The translations under genes and the position numbers were made by a program. Shown here one piece after another: positions 11,231 through 21,802 of a stretch of DNA of 64,000 bases. The notes beneath the pieces are model-generated. The model was not told where the DNA came from. It saw nothing but the letters and a program-made list of their open reading frames with translations, and did not search any database. The stretch spans positions 796,007,258 through 796,071,257 of the forward strand of contig CM061142.1 of assembly GCA_030789695.1 (NCBI GenBank), given 5' to 3'. The stretch's first letter is position 1. Every line of letters starts with the position of its first letter. This stretch comes from Scilla litardierei (taxonomy: Eukaryota > Streptophyta > Magnoliopsida > Asparagales > Asparagaceae).

Positions 11231-12517
11231 TCATAGCCCATGCTCTATAGTGTTCCCGTTATTATTTTTGTTACAGAAGTCCACCCACATATCCCAAGCA
11301 ATCTGCTCCCTACGCATTTTCCATTGATCACGTTGTTCGGTTTGTTCACGAACGGGCACCTGTTGGGACAGATCCATAACATCATCATCAAGCTCATCGA
11401 TACCATCTACAACCTCCTCAACCCCATCTCCATCTTTAGTTAGATGGGGGTCATGCGGATCTTCTATTTGGATGTAATTATGCAAAACACTGCAAGCAAG
11501 TACGATTTCGACCTGACGTTTGAATGTGTAGTGAGGCTTGGCTGTCATTATTTTAAACTTGTTCTTTAGGATACCAAATGTCGACTCGATCTTTGATCGT
11601 AAGGTAGAATAGCGTAGGTTGAATAGCTCTCTTCGGTTTCTAGGAACCCGATCAGTATGGTCCTTCAAATGGTATCTAACTCCCTTGTATGGAGATATGA
11701 ACCCTGGCATTGTTGTATACCCAGCATCGCAAAGGTAATATTTACCTGCATTCGAAAACATAACCCAATTAATGACCCAACGATCTATGAGAGAAGTATT
11801 TCGTATGTTAATGTAAATTTATGCCGATTACCTTCATACACTCGCAGCCCCAGGGGGGGTGGTTTAGACAATGCATCTTTCAGGACCGTAAAATCATTTG
11901 CGGATCCTTCCCACCCGGCCAGTACGTATGTGAATCTTTTATTTGGAGTAACAGCTGCTAGCACATTTTGTGTAACCCCTTTACGACCTCTAAAGCGGGA
12001 TATGAGACTGGCTGGGAGCATGGCATCTATGTGAGTCCCATCAATGAGACCAATGCAGTCCTACAACGTAATCAATGAGCCCAATTTTCAATCATCACGA
12101 CGATACTTATTAGACTTAGACATATACATGTAAGCACGCATACCTTGAAAAATGGGAACCAATTGGGGTTATTGACTATCTCTGGTGGCGTCTCATTAGC
12201 AGCTTGCTTCAGGTACATATCCCGATTTGCACACACTGCCCCCATAACTTTGTTAAAATACCTGCTCACTGTCCCCCTCCCCTAATAAAATCCACTTGCA
12301 TTACCCTATTCTTGGACTTGTGACCTACAATATGCAGGAACATGGCCAACTGATCCTCGATGGATACCTGTATAGTGTCCTTGAGAAGATCTCGCTGACG
12401 CATTATTGCTGCAAGATTCATGAAAGCATGTCTTCGCATCCGTAAGTAGTCCAAACAGCTACTTTCAGACCCCCACAGAATTCTCCGCATGTGGGATTTT
12501 CTACGCAGATCCCGCAT
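11231..12517 (-). pseudogene. PIF/Harbinger DDE transposase, three exons, one frameshift
   Basis: Exons are 12517-12144, 12060-11832 and 11745-11231. The introns of 83 and 86 bp have GT-AG borders and in-frame joins (FPFFK to DCIGLIDG, RVYEG to KYYLCDAG). The N-terminal helical domain contains LRMRRHAFMNL and SIEDQLAMFLHIVGHKSKNR. The nuclease domain (DDE_Tnp_4) retains all three acidic residues: Asp in GLIDGTHI, Asp in LCDAGY and Glu in SKIESTFG; the FRGRKG and LHNYI blocks are also present. The C terminus is acidic, then helical. The summed exon length is 1118 nt, one short of a whole number of codons (373 including stop), and the frame breaks in a G-rich run at about 12272-12286, so a single-base indel explains the lesion. 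No in-frame ATG lies between 12517 and the upstream stop, supporting this start unless a 5' exon exists. Confidence 0.85.
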
Positions 12518-12879
12518 AGCAGAGGGCTCTATTGGTATAGGTGCAGCCCTAGCATTTGTGTGAAGTTGTAAAGCTACTACTGATTCGGGTTCAATATTAC
12601 ATATTTAACCCCCCATTTAGCCCTATTTTGTGCTCATGTGATGCTACATTGTTCTCTAATACGTACGTATTTTCTACACATTTATTTATTAGAGAAAACA
12701 CACTATTTGAGCACAAAACAGCAAATAATGAAGTATTTCTGCACTTATTATATTTTTCTTAGCACCGTCTCGATCTCACGATTCCAACGACTATTTATTT
12801 GTATTTTTCTGAGATCTGTGCTAATTTCTATGTATTTTTGAATGCAGAATACAATTTAATTGGAGAAATACGCAAAGAA
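12518..12879. other. AT-rich spacer upstream of the transposase
   Basis: No gene. It includes AT-rich stretches and the inverted word AAATACGTACGTATTT-like core near 12660 (TACGTACGTA). It could contain the transposase promoter or part of a 5' intron. Confidence 0.4.
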
Positions 12880-13690
12880 ATACGATTATATGCGCCACGT
12901 GGCAGCATCTCGACCGTCCGCACTTAATCCAACGGCCGCAATCAAATCATACACGTAAGCGTATGCGAGCTGCTGCGGAATATTCGTGACCGTTGGATAC
13001 GGATCCAACGGTTCACAAGCGTACAGCGAGATCAAATCGCGACCGTTCGATTTCGATCGAACGGCCGCGATCGGCGCGAAGCGGCGAACGAAACGGCGAA
13101 CGAAGAGGGGACACGCGGCGGCCATCGGACGAAACCCCGCTTCATCCAACGGTCGACGTCATCCCCGCATGCGAACGAAATCGCGGCGACGTGGCTGCTT
13201 CTCGTCCACACGATGACGAGATCGGAGCGGGCATAATCCGTGGCGACGTGGAGAAATCGAGAGCGTCAGATTTGGATCCGACGGTGCACAATGAAGATGA
13301 AGCGGATGCGGGCGGAGCGCGAAGATTGGCGTACACGTGGCGACCTCTCGGAAGATCCCGCTGCGATCAACGGCTGGGAAATGATCCGCTCGAGATGAGC
13401 GGCTTGGATGCTTCCGGGCACGATTTTAAGCGGATTTTAAACCCGTTAGCACACCCCAAACCCGCAATGAGCGTATATAAGGTATTTTAGGGTTTTTTGG
13501 GCGTATTCAAGCAGATTGGGGCGTATTTTGGGTATATTGGAGGCTCTACTTTCTTATTTTCAGTCACCATCGTTAAAGTCTCCCAGGTTTTACTACTTGT
13601 ACGGACTCTTGCACTTGAGAGAGAGCACCCTTTCGGAGCCCACCAACTACGACAAACGATATTGCAGCCGCTGCAGCGGTACATAACTCA
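12880..13690 (+). promoter_or_regulatory. GC-rich promoter-like block, possibly captured from a host gene
   Basis: Composition changes abruptly from AT-rich to CpG-rich at about 12890. The block has repeated ATCCAACGG/GATCGAACGGCCGC words, ACACGTGG/CCACGTGG (G-box) words and an imperfect palindrome near 13042-13065. It ends with a TATA box at 13474-13480 (GCGTATATAAGG) on the plus strand, followed by a TTAGGGTTTT telo-box-like motif and a pyrimidine-rich tract with a CTCCCAG that could be a splice acceptor. No transposon gene follows on that strand, so it looks like a captured promoter and 5' leader. It might alternatively act as a bidirectional promoter for the minus-strand transposase. Confidence 0.4.
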
Positions 13691-13879
13691 CAGGCCGAAT
13701 GGTCTCCTTGTGTATCCATGTCACCCTTAATTTAATAACACATATATTTAATGTTATTTATATACATAACATAATACATATGAGTAACACAGTTCAGATA
13801 AAATTGTGCATATCCAAATCACTAGCCCTCAGACATAATGTGTATTCATAGTCACACACGCGGTTGCTTTGCCGTTGCT

Positions 13880-15300
13880 CCTGCAGTGTCACCCCATAAA
13901 ATGCACCATAAAATCTGATACATTGATCCCAAAAAGAAAACAACATAAAAAAAATCCAACAAGGAGCCATAAAACCCCAAAACTCTGATACAAATCACCA
14001 AACACTAAGGGCATGTTCCCAGTGTGGTTTCTTCTGCTGATTTGGTTCCAAAAATCTGAGTCCATGAACCAAAATTAACAAACACAAAAACACAAATTGC
14101 TGCCTGGAGGAATGACCCAAAAATCTGCATACATTACCCAAACTTCACATCCACATAAACACACAAACCAACATGGAGCAATGAACCAAAATTCTAAAAC
14201 CATTTTCCAAAATTAACAACCAAATAAACACAGAATGCAGCATGGAGCAAAGCCTCAAAAATCTGAGTCCATGAACCAAAATTAACAAACACATAAACAC
14301 AAATTGCAGCTTGGAGGAATGACCCAAAAATCTGAATAAATTACCCAAACTTCACATCCACATAAACATACAAACCCACCTGGAGCAATGCCCCAAAATT
14401 CTAAAACCATTTTCCAAAATTAACAACCAAATAAACACAGAATGCAGCATGGAGCAAAGCCCCAAATATCTGAGACCATGATCCAAAATTATCAAACACA
14501 TAAACACAAATTGCATCCTGGAGGAATGACCCAAAAATCTGAATACATTACCCAAACTTAACAGCCACATATACACAAAACCCAACCTGGAGCAATGACC
14601 CAAAATTCTAATACCATTTTCCAAAATTAACAACCAAATAAACACAGAATGCAGCATGGAGCAAAGCCCCAAAATTCTGTGTCCATGAACCAAAATTAAC
14701 AAACACATATACACAAATTGCTGCCTGGAGGAATGACCCAAAAATATGCATACATTACCCAAACTTCACATCCACATAAACACACAAACCAACATGGAGC
14801 AATGAACCAAAATTCTAAAACCATTTTCCAAAATTAACAACCAAATAAACACAAAATTCATCCAGGAGCAAAGCCCCAAAAATCTGAGTCCATGACCCAA
14901 AATTAACATCAACATAATCACAAATTGCTGACTGGAGCAATGCCCCAAAATTCTGGATACATGACACAACATTAACATCCACATAAACACAAAATCCAAC
15001 CTGGAGCAATGCCCCAAAAATCTAAAACCCTGAACAAAAATTAACAACCAAATAAACTCAAAATGCATCCTTGGAGCAAAGCCCCACAAATCTGATTCCA
15101 ATATCCAAAATTACCACCCACATAAACATAAACTGTATCCTTGAGCACTGCCAAAAAATCTGAATACTTGATCCAACATTACCATCCACATAAACCCAAA
15201 ATCCTACCTGGAGCAATGCCCCAAAAATCTGGAAACATGAACCAAATTTAACAACCCATACACACACAATGCAACCTGGAGCAATGCCCCAAAAATCTTA
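13880..15300 (+). repeat. Tandem array B of about 70-bp repeats
   Basis: The same repeat family as array A, in the same orientation, on the other side of the Myb and transposase genes. Core words are CTGGAGCAATG, CCAAAAATCTGA, CCATGAACCAAAATTAACA and CACATAAACACA. Here three units make a higher-order repeat of about 207 bp: the CTGGAGGAATGACCC variant occurs at about 14103, 14311, 14517 and 14723. The first units (13880-14005) are degenerate and separated from the rest by a 40-bp TIR-like insert. The minus-strand frames at 14145-15267 are translations of the repeat. Confidence 0.85.
14006..14047 (+). repeat. Internal Harbinger-TIR-like sequence inside array B
   Basis: TAA is followed by GGGCATGTTCCCAGTGTGG and TTTCTTCTGCTG, which resembles the left TIR of the host element (GGGCCTGTTCCAATGGGTTTCTTTTGTTGG). 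It interrupts the 70-bp repeat pattern. It could be the scar of an excised or deleted related element, or an internal terminus of a recombined copy. Confidence 0.4.
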
Positions 15301-15656
15301 AACTTTCAGATTACATGGGGATCATACAGTTTATGATTCATAATGGGGCTTCAAGGGAACAATCTTAGCAAGCCATCCACCGTGTGCGAATGTCATTCTT
15401 TCCTACTTTTTTTATCATCATTGGGCTTTTTAGACTGCACAATTCTTTACATTCATCATACAAATAAATCATCATCCAAAGAATTCATGCAACCAAATAA
15501 ACTCAACAAGCCAATAATATCCGCATATGCCCTAGGGGGACCAAATGTGAAACCCTAGCCGCATGCACACCATGACAGCAAGTTAGCAAGGCAATAACAC
15601 CCATTCAACATAGTTCATCGCATATAGGCAATAATTTTGAGAGGAAGAAAATATAC
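15301..15656. other. Spacer right of array B, no gene seen
   Basis: AT-rich sequence with no convincing reading frame. If the block to the right is a 5' leader exon on the minus strand, this is the start of its intron: a GT donor lies at 15656-15655 (GAG, then GTATAT). Confidence 0.35.
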
Positions 15657-16216
15657 CTCGGCGTTACTATCGCAGTTATACTAGGGAAAGCTCACCGATA
15701 AGGCCGATTGCCTCAGAATCCAGTCCCTCGCAGCAAATCAAGGCACACACGAGGTGGATCAGCCTCCAGCGACCAATTTCCCCCAAAATCGAAGCTAGGG
15801 TTCTGCTCGCAGCGTTGGACCAAGCTCGGCACACCCCCTTCACGGCCTACCAACAAATCCGGTGGAGCAATCGAAGCTAGGGTTCATCCCCTTCTCAAAA
15901 CCTCAGCCGTAGCTAGGGTTTCTCAAGAACCCAACTGAAACCCGCGGGAAGAAGGAGAGAAGAGAGGTGAGCACAGCGGTGGGGCCCAAATTTCTCAGAG
16001 AATGGGCGAAATCGCCGTGAAACCCGGGGATTTCAAGCTGGGTAGCTGGGCGTGCCACATAGGAGAGAGGAGCAGCGGGGAGGGGGGGAAAGCAGCGGCG
16101 ACGAGCAGCTGCGAAAAGAAACACGCGAGGAGAAAAGGCGAGAGGAATCGGGGAAAGAAACGCGAAGTGACCCGTAAACAGTGCAAAGTTTGCACTTTCT
16201 CGCCCAAAAGAACCCG
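15657..16216 (-). promoter_or_regulatory. Putative promoter and leader region of the minus-strand Harbinger transcript
   Basis: Between the donor-like site at 15656 and the right TIR, the sequence is GC-rich. It has several GCTAGGGTT words (15795, 15872, 15911), common in plant leaders as telo-box-like motifs, and ends near the TIR with G/A-rich tracts. Its place at the terminal side upstream of the minus-strand genes suits a promoter and 5' untranslated exon. The long minus-strand frames here run out through the TIR into the LTR and so are not genes. Confidence 0.35.
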
Positions 16217-16240
16217 AAATAAACCGGTTGGAACAGTCCC
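16217..16240 (-). repeat. Right terminal inverted repeat of the Harbinger element
   Basis: The sequence ends GGTTGGAACAGTCCC, the inverted partner of the left TIR, followed by the TTC duplication at 16241-16243. Mismatches to the left end are at positions 4, 14, 15 and 21 of 24. Confidence 0.85.
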
Positions 16241-19200
16241 TTCTTCTCCCCCTAACTGGCCGCCCATTTCCTTGCTGCTGGCCGAAAATCTCCTCCCCAG
16301 GCCGAAAGTTCCAAGGGCAGGCCGAATTCTCAAGCAAGAGAAAAGAGGGGAAATGTGAGAAAGAAAGAGAAAGGAGAAGACTTCTCCTTGTTCCCTTCTT
16401 CCTCCTCCTCTTATTAGTCTTCTCCCCCTTTCCCCAAGCCCCATGGCTGGCCGAAAATTCCCCCATGCCCATAGCTGGCTGAAATTCCACAGGTCAAGAA
16501 AGAAGAAGGGAGAGATTGGAAGAGAAATTGAAAGCGGAAGGAGGAACATAAGAGGAGAAAACTAGGGTTTGGGTTTCCTTGAGAGCTTGATGGAGATGGA
16601 GGAGCTTCATGAAATTGAAAGAGAATTAGGGCATGAGTTTGAGAATGATGGAGGATTTCATCTAATTGGGAGAGGTAGGAGTCCAATCCTTACTCATATG
16701 TTTGATTTCTTGCATTTTTAGGATAAAGATTGTAATTTTAGTAGTTTTGTTGAAATTTCTTGATATAGAGCATGCTTGGTTGAATCCATTTGAATTATAG
16801 AATTATATGATGCTATGATGATGCCTCTTGATGTATTGGAGTGCCTTGTTTCAATAGAAATGTGTAATTGTTCTCATTTTGCGATATGAAAGCTTGTTAT
16901 TCAATTTTATTTGTATGGGAAAATACTAATGAGGTGAAACCGCCCTCTTTTAGGGGATGTAGGAAAATTATTATTCAAGTATTCATTTAGGAATGTTGGG
17001 ATGTTTATTTAGAAGGGAATGTTTCTTATTGGAAATTGTCGTCATTGTTTTAATATGTTGGAAGCTTAATTAGGAAGAGAGTATGCCTTGTCTTTGGGTC
17101 GCTACATCAATTTGTGGAATTAATTACTCGTGATGCATCTTGTTGATTTTATATGACGTGTGGAATTTGATGATGCCTTAATTTAGTCTCAGGATGCTCT
17201 TGATTGCCTTGTCCTCGCAATTGTGTGAAATTGCTCTCTATTGAATGTTGGAAGCTCTAGATTAATTACGTTGGATTGTTCTTCAAGTTCAATCTTCACA
17301 AATCAAATTGGATCGCCTCCATTTTGGCCTTACTCTCAAATGTTGAAATGTTAGGGCGTTGGAAATTATTAGGAAATGTTGGGATGATATTTGAATTATT
17401 TGATGCAATAGCAATACTTATGTTCCATGTCACCCGAATGATTTGTTTCAATAATTAAGCAAACTTGTTCTCATTTTGAAACATGGAAGTTTTATTACTA
17501 TTTTTCTCCTTGCAAGAGAAGATGAAATTGCCCCCTTTATGATATTAATCTCATTTTGGTTCCATTGCGTAAAAGAAATAGACCTCATTTTGTTATATTG
17601 AGTAAACGTATAAATTGCTCTCTTTTTGAATGTTGGAAGTATAAGTAGTTAAAATTCTTGGTATGGAAATGTGAATTGGGTTATAATGGAATGAGTTGGG
17701 TAATGTGAAGCCAAGATTTAGATTCATGATGCAATTGGTTGCTTAAATAAAATTGCTCTCTTCCGGTTATATTGACTAAATGAAATTGTTCTTATCTCAT
17801 TACATTGAATGAATGAAATTGCTCTCATTTTGGCTTTTTGGAAATGATTTACACAATTTAATTTGCATGAAATGAGGTTCATTTAATTGCATGAAATGAA
17901 GTTTAAATGAAATGTAAATGAGATGGAAAAATTTGGCGGTGTGGTGTTGGATACACTTGGAATATGGAATGTGTGACATGGTGACGTTAGGACACGAGGT
18001 GGAGTGCACGGGCATGGACAAAGTTTCCACGGTAGGAGGCGGGTGAAGTCGCCGTGGGCAATCTCTTGATACCATTAGGTGGCTCCACGTGATAACGGAG
18101 TAGAATTATTTGCACGTGCACGCCGGCTCACTCAGGGGATCCCCATTGCATTGTATGGCATCGTATTGCTTGTGAATCATGTGCATCATGGCATCATTGA
18201 GCATTTGTGTGATTGTGGTGATATATATGTGTGATTTTTGCTTTATGAGAATGAATGTTGCCATGAATGCATTATATGTTGAAATGGTTGTATGTTGGAA
18301 AGTGAGGTTTTGGGTGGTTGCTAGAAGATGAATTTGGGTTGGAGTTATGTTTCCTTCTCTTGAATTAAAATGTTGTAGTGAATGTTATGTTGATGTTGAA
18401 GACGTTGTCGTCGTAGTTGTAATTGTTATTTTTATTGTTGGCGTTGTTATTAAAACTTAAGGCCAAGATAACATTATTCACCCCTCCCTTAACCAAAGCT
18501 AACGCCTTCCGAAGTGATTTGGATCGTTAAGTTACTAATAGCCTTAATTGTTGAGAAATTGTTGTTTATTTACGATTCTAGTGCACGCTCCCATCCTTCT
18601 TAATTTCATGTTGTAGTTGTGTCAAGGTGATGTCTTTAAGGGCCTTGCTAACTAGTTGGCATCTTTAGTGCTTGGTGATGTTAAGATTGCCCTTGCTAAA
18701 TTATTAAGGAATGTTGTTCAAGATGTTAATTTGATTGGGAACTCATGTGCGAGTTGGCACCCTTGCATAGTTAGTCCCTTTCATTGGCTAAATTCAATGA
18801 GAACATGGAAAACTTTATTGAAATATATGCAAATTGCCCACTTTTTTATGTAAGTGGTGATCTTTACTAAAGTTTGATGCACTTGTGTCATTTGAATGAA
18901 GAGTCATGCTATAGTTAGTCATTTCTCTATATGTTAGTCATGCTATAGTTAGTCATTTCTCTATATGTTAGTCATGCTAATTTTGTCTTACTAATGAACT
19001 TGGTGATATTACTAATGAACTTAGTGTTGGTATTGGTGATATTACTAATGTTTCTTAAGAATGAGGTTGTGTCGATATTTGTAGTGGTGTTGGTGGTGTT
19101 GGTGTTGTTGGTTGATCATTGTTATATTTTTCTTATGAACAAAGCAGGTTCTTGTAAATATTATGTGTGTTGTATTTGGAAAAGATTGGGAAATACAAGG

Positions 19201-20334
19201 GAAACTCTGCCGAAATTTTTACAAGCTTTTCATAAAATCCGAAGTATTAGAAACTTAAGCTAGGAATTCTACTTGCTACTTCCCTCATTATTTCTATGTT
19301 TAAAGGGAGGTAATTCTCGATCTCTAATTGAAAAGTTAGTAAGAGTGTTTTATGCTAGCTTGCAAGTTGGAAGCGTTAGAGAGGTTAGGAACCCCTCTTC
19401 GTATGGTGTATTATCTTTACAATTCTTTCACGTGTGTAAAAGAGACAAATCTTAAATAAAAGTAGGAAATTCTTTCTATACTAGGGAGTAGACCCATATA
19501 TCTTCAAGATGACATGTTGCTAGCCATTGCCTTGTTTTTGATTTCACTTACCCTTAGCAAGATGCAAATTTCTAAATGAGAATTAATTCGAGTTTAGTAT
19601 CTTGTTTGAGTAGCCACCCTTGTTGGGCCCAAAGATGGCACCCTTTCTCGTACTACATGCCATCTAAGTCCAAGCTGGGTTTCAGTTCATTAATAATGCA
19701 TCTCACTTCTCTATATGTCCTACTTACTTGGTTTTGCAGGTTCTCCTCTAGCCGCAGGTACGTGTTTTAAAATGATACCATTTACATTTTTGTATGCGCT
19801 TATCGTGATATGCCATGAGATAGTTTCTGTTGTTAGTTCGAGTATAGCATTTTTGTGCACCATGTGAGTTGGGTTTGGACATCCTATTGGGTCACGCTGT
19901 GACGTGTCCAGTTGATATTTTTTTCAGGTGTTGGTTCGTGGAGTTGGAGGCCCACGAGTCCAGTTGGTTGGAGTTGGTTAGAGTTGAGGGTTAGAGAGCG
20001 TAAGAGAGTTTTTGGGTGGGTGTTGTTTTGTATTTCGGCGAGATGTGGGTATCCTATTGTACATGAGATTTGGCTATATGTTGTATATGGGTTTTGGTTG
20101 AGTGATGTTGTACTCGGAAATTGTATAATCAGCTAGTGTATGCGTATCAGTGTTTGGTTTGACTGTCTCTCTTGTGTTTCTGTGACATCTGGAATGCTAC
20201 AGGTACTATCCCAGCAGTGCGCAGTGGACCTGCTTGTGTTTGTAATTTGGTATTTCCTTCGTAGCACCCGCCTCTTTGGGAATACCTGATACGGATTCGT
20301 ACTTATCGGGTATCCTGGGGAGCGGGGCGTTACA
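16241..20334 (+). repeat. 3' LTR of the LARD-like element, right part
   Basis: This is the continuation of the LTR interrupted at 5734. It aligns with 195-4283 of the 5' LTR with few substitutions and short indels, and ends GGGGCGTTACA. No gene is present. Confidence 0.85.
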
Positions 20335-20339
20335 ATAAG

Positions 20340-21802
20340 GATTCTCCACCATCTTCCATGGCTCATAGGAGATAGCTAGAAAGTAGATACATTTTCATCC
20401 GATTCTTCCAAGCTCCATAATTTGATCCGGTGAGAAATGGTGGTCGGGTGCTTGATTGAACTTCGGAAAAACGCTCGGTTGATGCTATCTATAACCTTGC
20501 TCTGGTACTAAGTGTTAGGACCTGAGATGGAAAAGAGATACATTTGAGTGTGTGGTGAATAGTGTATTGGCAAATTTTTATTCTCAAGAAATCTCTTAAG
20601 ATTAATATAGAATTACCTATATCAATTTTAATCAACAAATACTTGTATCAATGAAATAAGCACGGTGGAAATAATAAAGTGCAAGTAAAGAATCAAGAAA
20701 GTAATCACAAGTACATTAACGATTTATCCTGGTTCCCCACTTCCGGTACATCCATACCTCAATTAATCTTTGTCGAGCTTTAATTCACTATTTAAACTAA
20801 ATAATACAATGAGCAACCTTACCTCCAATGAGGAATTACAACTCACACCACCTTTCATACAAGGTGGATTTTCACTTGCCTCACCACCTAATGACTTTTA
20901 CAACTCACATCCCTACAAGAGGAGTTACCCTCACAACACCCAAGAGAGAAAGAAACTTACATCGCTTTTGAAGAATTATCTATAGCCTTTCAATTTGTAG
21001 CCCAAGTCGTGAAGTGTTGCTATAGGATGGACTTGAACTCAAAGATATGAACTTTAGAAGCTTGGAAGATCAAGAATCAAGGGCAAACGGAATTTGAAAA
21101 TATTTGAAATTTTGACCAAGAAGATATTTTTAGAGTTTGAGAAAGAACTTTGAAAAATCCCTTTTTTGACAACACTAATTTTTCATCAAAATTTTTATTT
21201 TTAAACCCAATCTCAAATCCTCTATATAAAGATGAAATTTTGCTCAAGATAGAATCCCAAAATGCCCCTCCAGTAGCTACAAACAGCTAAATGCGCAATT
21301 AAAGGAAAAAACAAATTATAGCCGTTGGGCTCAGATTGTCGGCTATTCTGGGCATGATAGTTGACTATCCATGTGTGATTGTTAGCTATCACATGACAGA
21401 ACAATCTCAGCATTTCCTTGCTCAAGAATAGTCGGCTACCGTAGGTTGGATAGTCGGCTATTATGTGATACATGTGATTTTAGCTTTAAAAACTTAGGAA
21501 AAATATTTTAAAATATTTTAAAATCATTTTGGTATAATCCTAAGTGTACGTGGGCTTTATCAAAAGACTTTAACATATTCCTAAAACTCAAATAAAATTC
21601 AAGACATTACATTATTATATTTGAGCTTAGGATACAACTCTTTGTCCATTGCCTTGGCGTTCACTTAAGCTTTTGATCCACATAGCCTTTGTGCTTTTTC
21701 TTCAATTCTCCTAGCCTCCTAGCATTGGATGTTTCTTGATTGTGTGTCTTTTTTGATTTGTTTGCACCAACATTTAAGCTTCTCCATCATATAGGTGTGA
21801 CA
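20340..21802 (-). mobile_element. 5' end of a minus-strand Copia element (gag start, primer site, LTR)
   Basis: On the minus strand a primer site complementary to initiator tRNA-Met (TAGTACCAGAGC, 20499-20510) follows an LTR that spans 20513 to about 21772-21802 (it ends CCTAACA on the minus strand). Beyond it, 20340-20480 reads as a degraded gag start with a GSNYGAW-like segment and KMYLLSS. The LARD-like element is inserted at 20334 and separates it from the rest, which must lie left of the window. The LTR contains short reiterated TAGTCGGCTA words (21340-21465) and a TATATAAAG word near 21222. The exact LTR end cannot be fixed because another Copia LTR starts at 21803. Confidence 0.6.

Larger units (their letters stand above)
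5735..16240 (-). mobile_element. 10.5-kb PIF/Harbinger DNA transposon with three genes and internal repeat arrays
   Basis: The element is bounded by imperfect terminal inverted repeats, GGGCCTGTTCCAATGGG on the left and GGGACTGTTCCAACCGG on the right (read inward), and by a 3-bp duplication TTC at 5732-5734 and 16241-16243. Removing it rejoins the 3' LTR to match the uninterrupted 5' LTR at 185-215. Harbinger elements have a transposase with a DDE_Tnp_4 nuclease and a separate Myb/SANT-like protein; both are present on the minus strand (11231-12517 and 9592-10991). Unusual features are the size, an additional GRF zinc-finger frame (6396-6851), two large arrays of about 70-bp repeats, and a non-canonical TTC rather than TTA/TAA target. 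All three coding regions carry a disabling lesion, so this copy is probably not autonomous. Confidence 0.9.
1..20334 (+). mobile_element. Large LTR retrotransposon derivative (LARD-like), split by a nested Harbinger element
   Basis: Two near-identical long copies surround a short interior. The copy at 1-4283 matches 5539-5734 continued by 16241-20334, and both end in GGGGCGTTACA. The 3' copy begins TGTAATGCCC at 5153, just after a purine-rich stretch. The full LTR is about 4.67 kb (582 bp plus about 4.09 kb in the 3' copy), so the 5' LTR lacks about 386 bp to the left of this window. Excluding the nested element, the interior is only about 0.87 kb and has no gag or pol. Very long LTRs with a non-coding interior define LARD-type elements that are mobilised in trans. 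The element entered the gag start of a minus-strand Copia element; the 5 bp after the 3' LTR are ATAAG, and the matching duplication should lie left of the window. Confidence 0.85.

Noticed and set aside
14145..15267. Repetitive minus-strand frames with MLHSVFIWLLILENG-like repeats
   Set aside because: They follow array B repeat units and are not conserved proteins.
7270..15300. Whether the repeat arrays are a CRISPR array
   Set aside because: Units are contiguous and degenerate with no constant-repeat, unique-spacer pattern, and this is a plant genome.
15903..16686. Minus-strand frames of up to 195 codons across the right end of the Harbinger element
   Set aside because: They run from LTR sequence across the TIR boundary into the transposon, which no real gene would do; low-complexity Ser/Pro/Phe composition.
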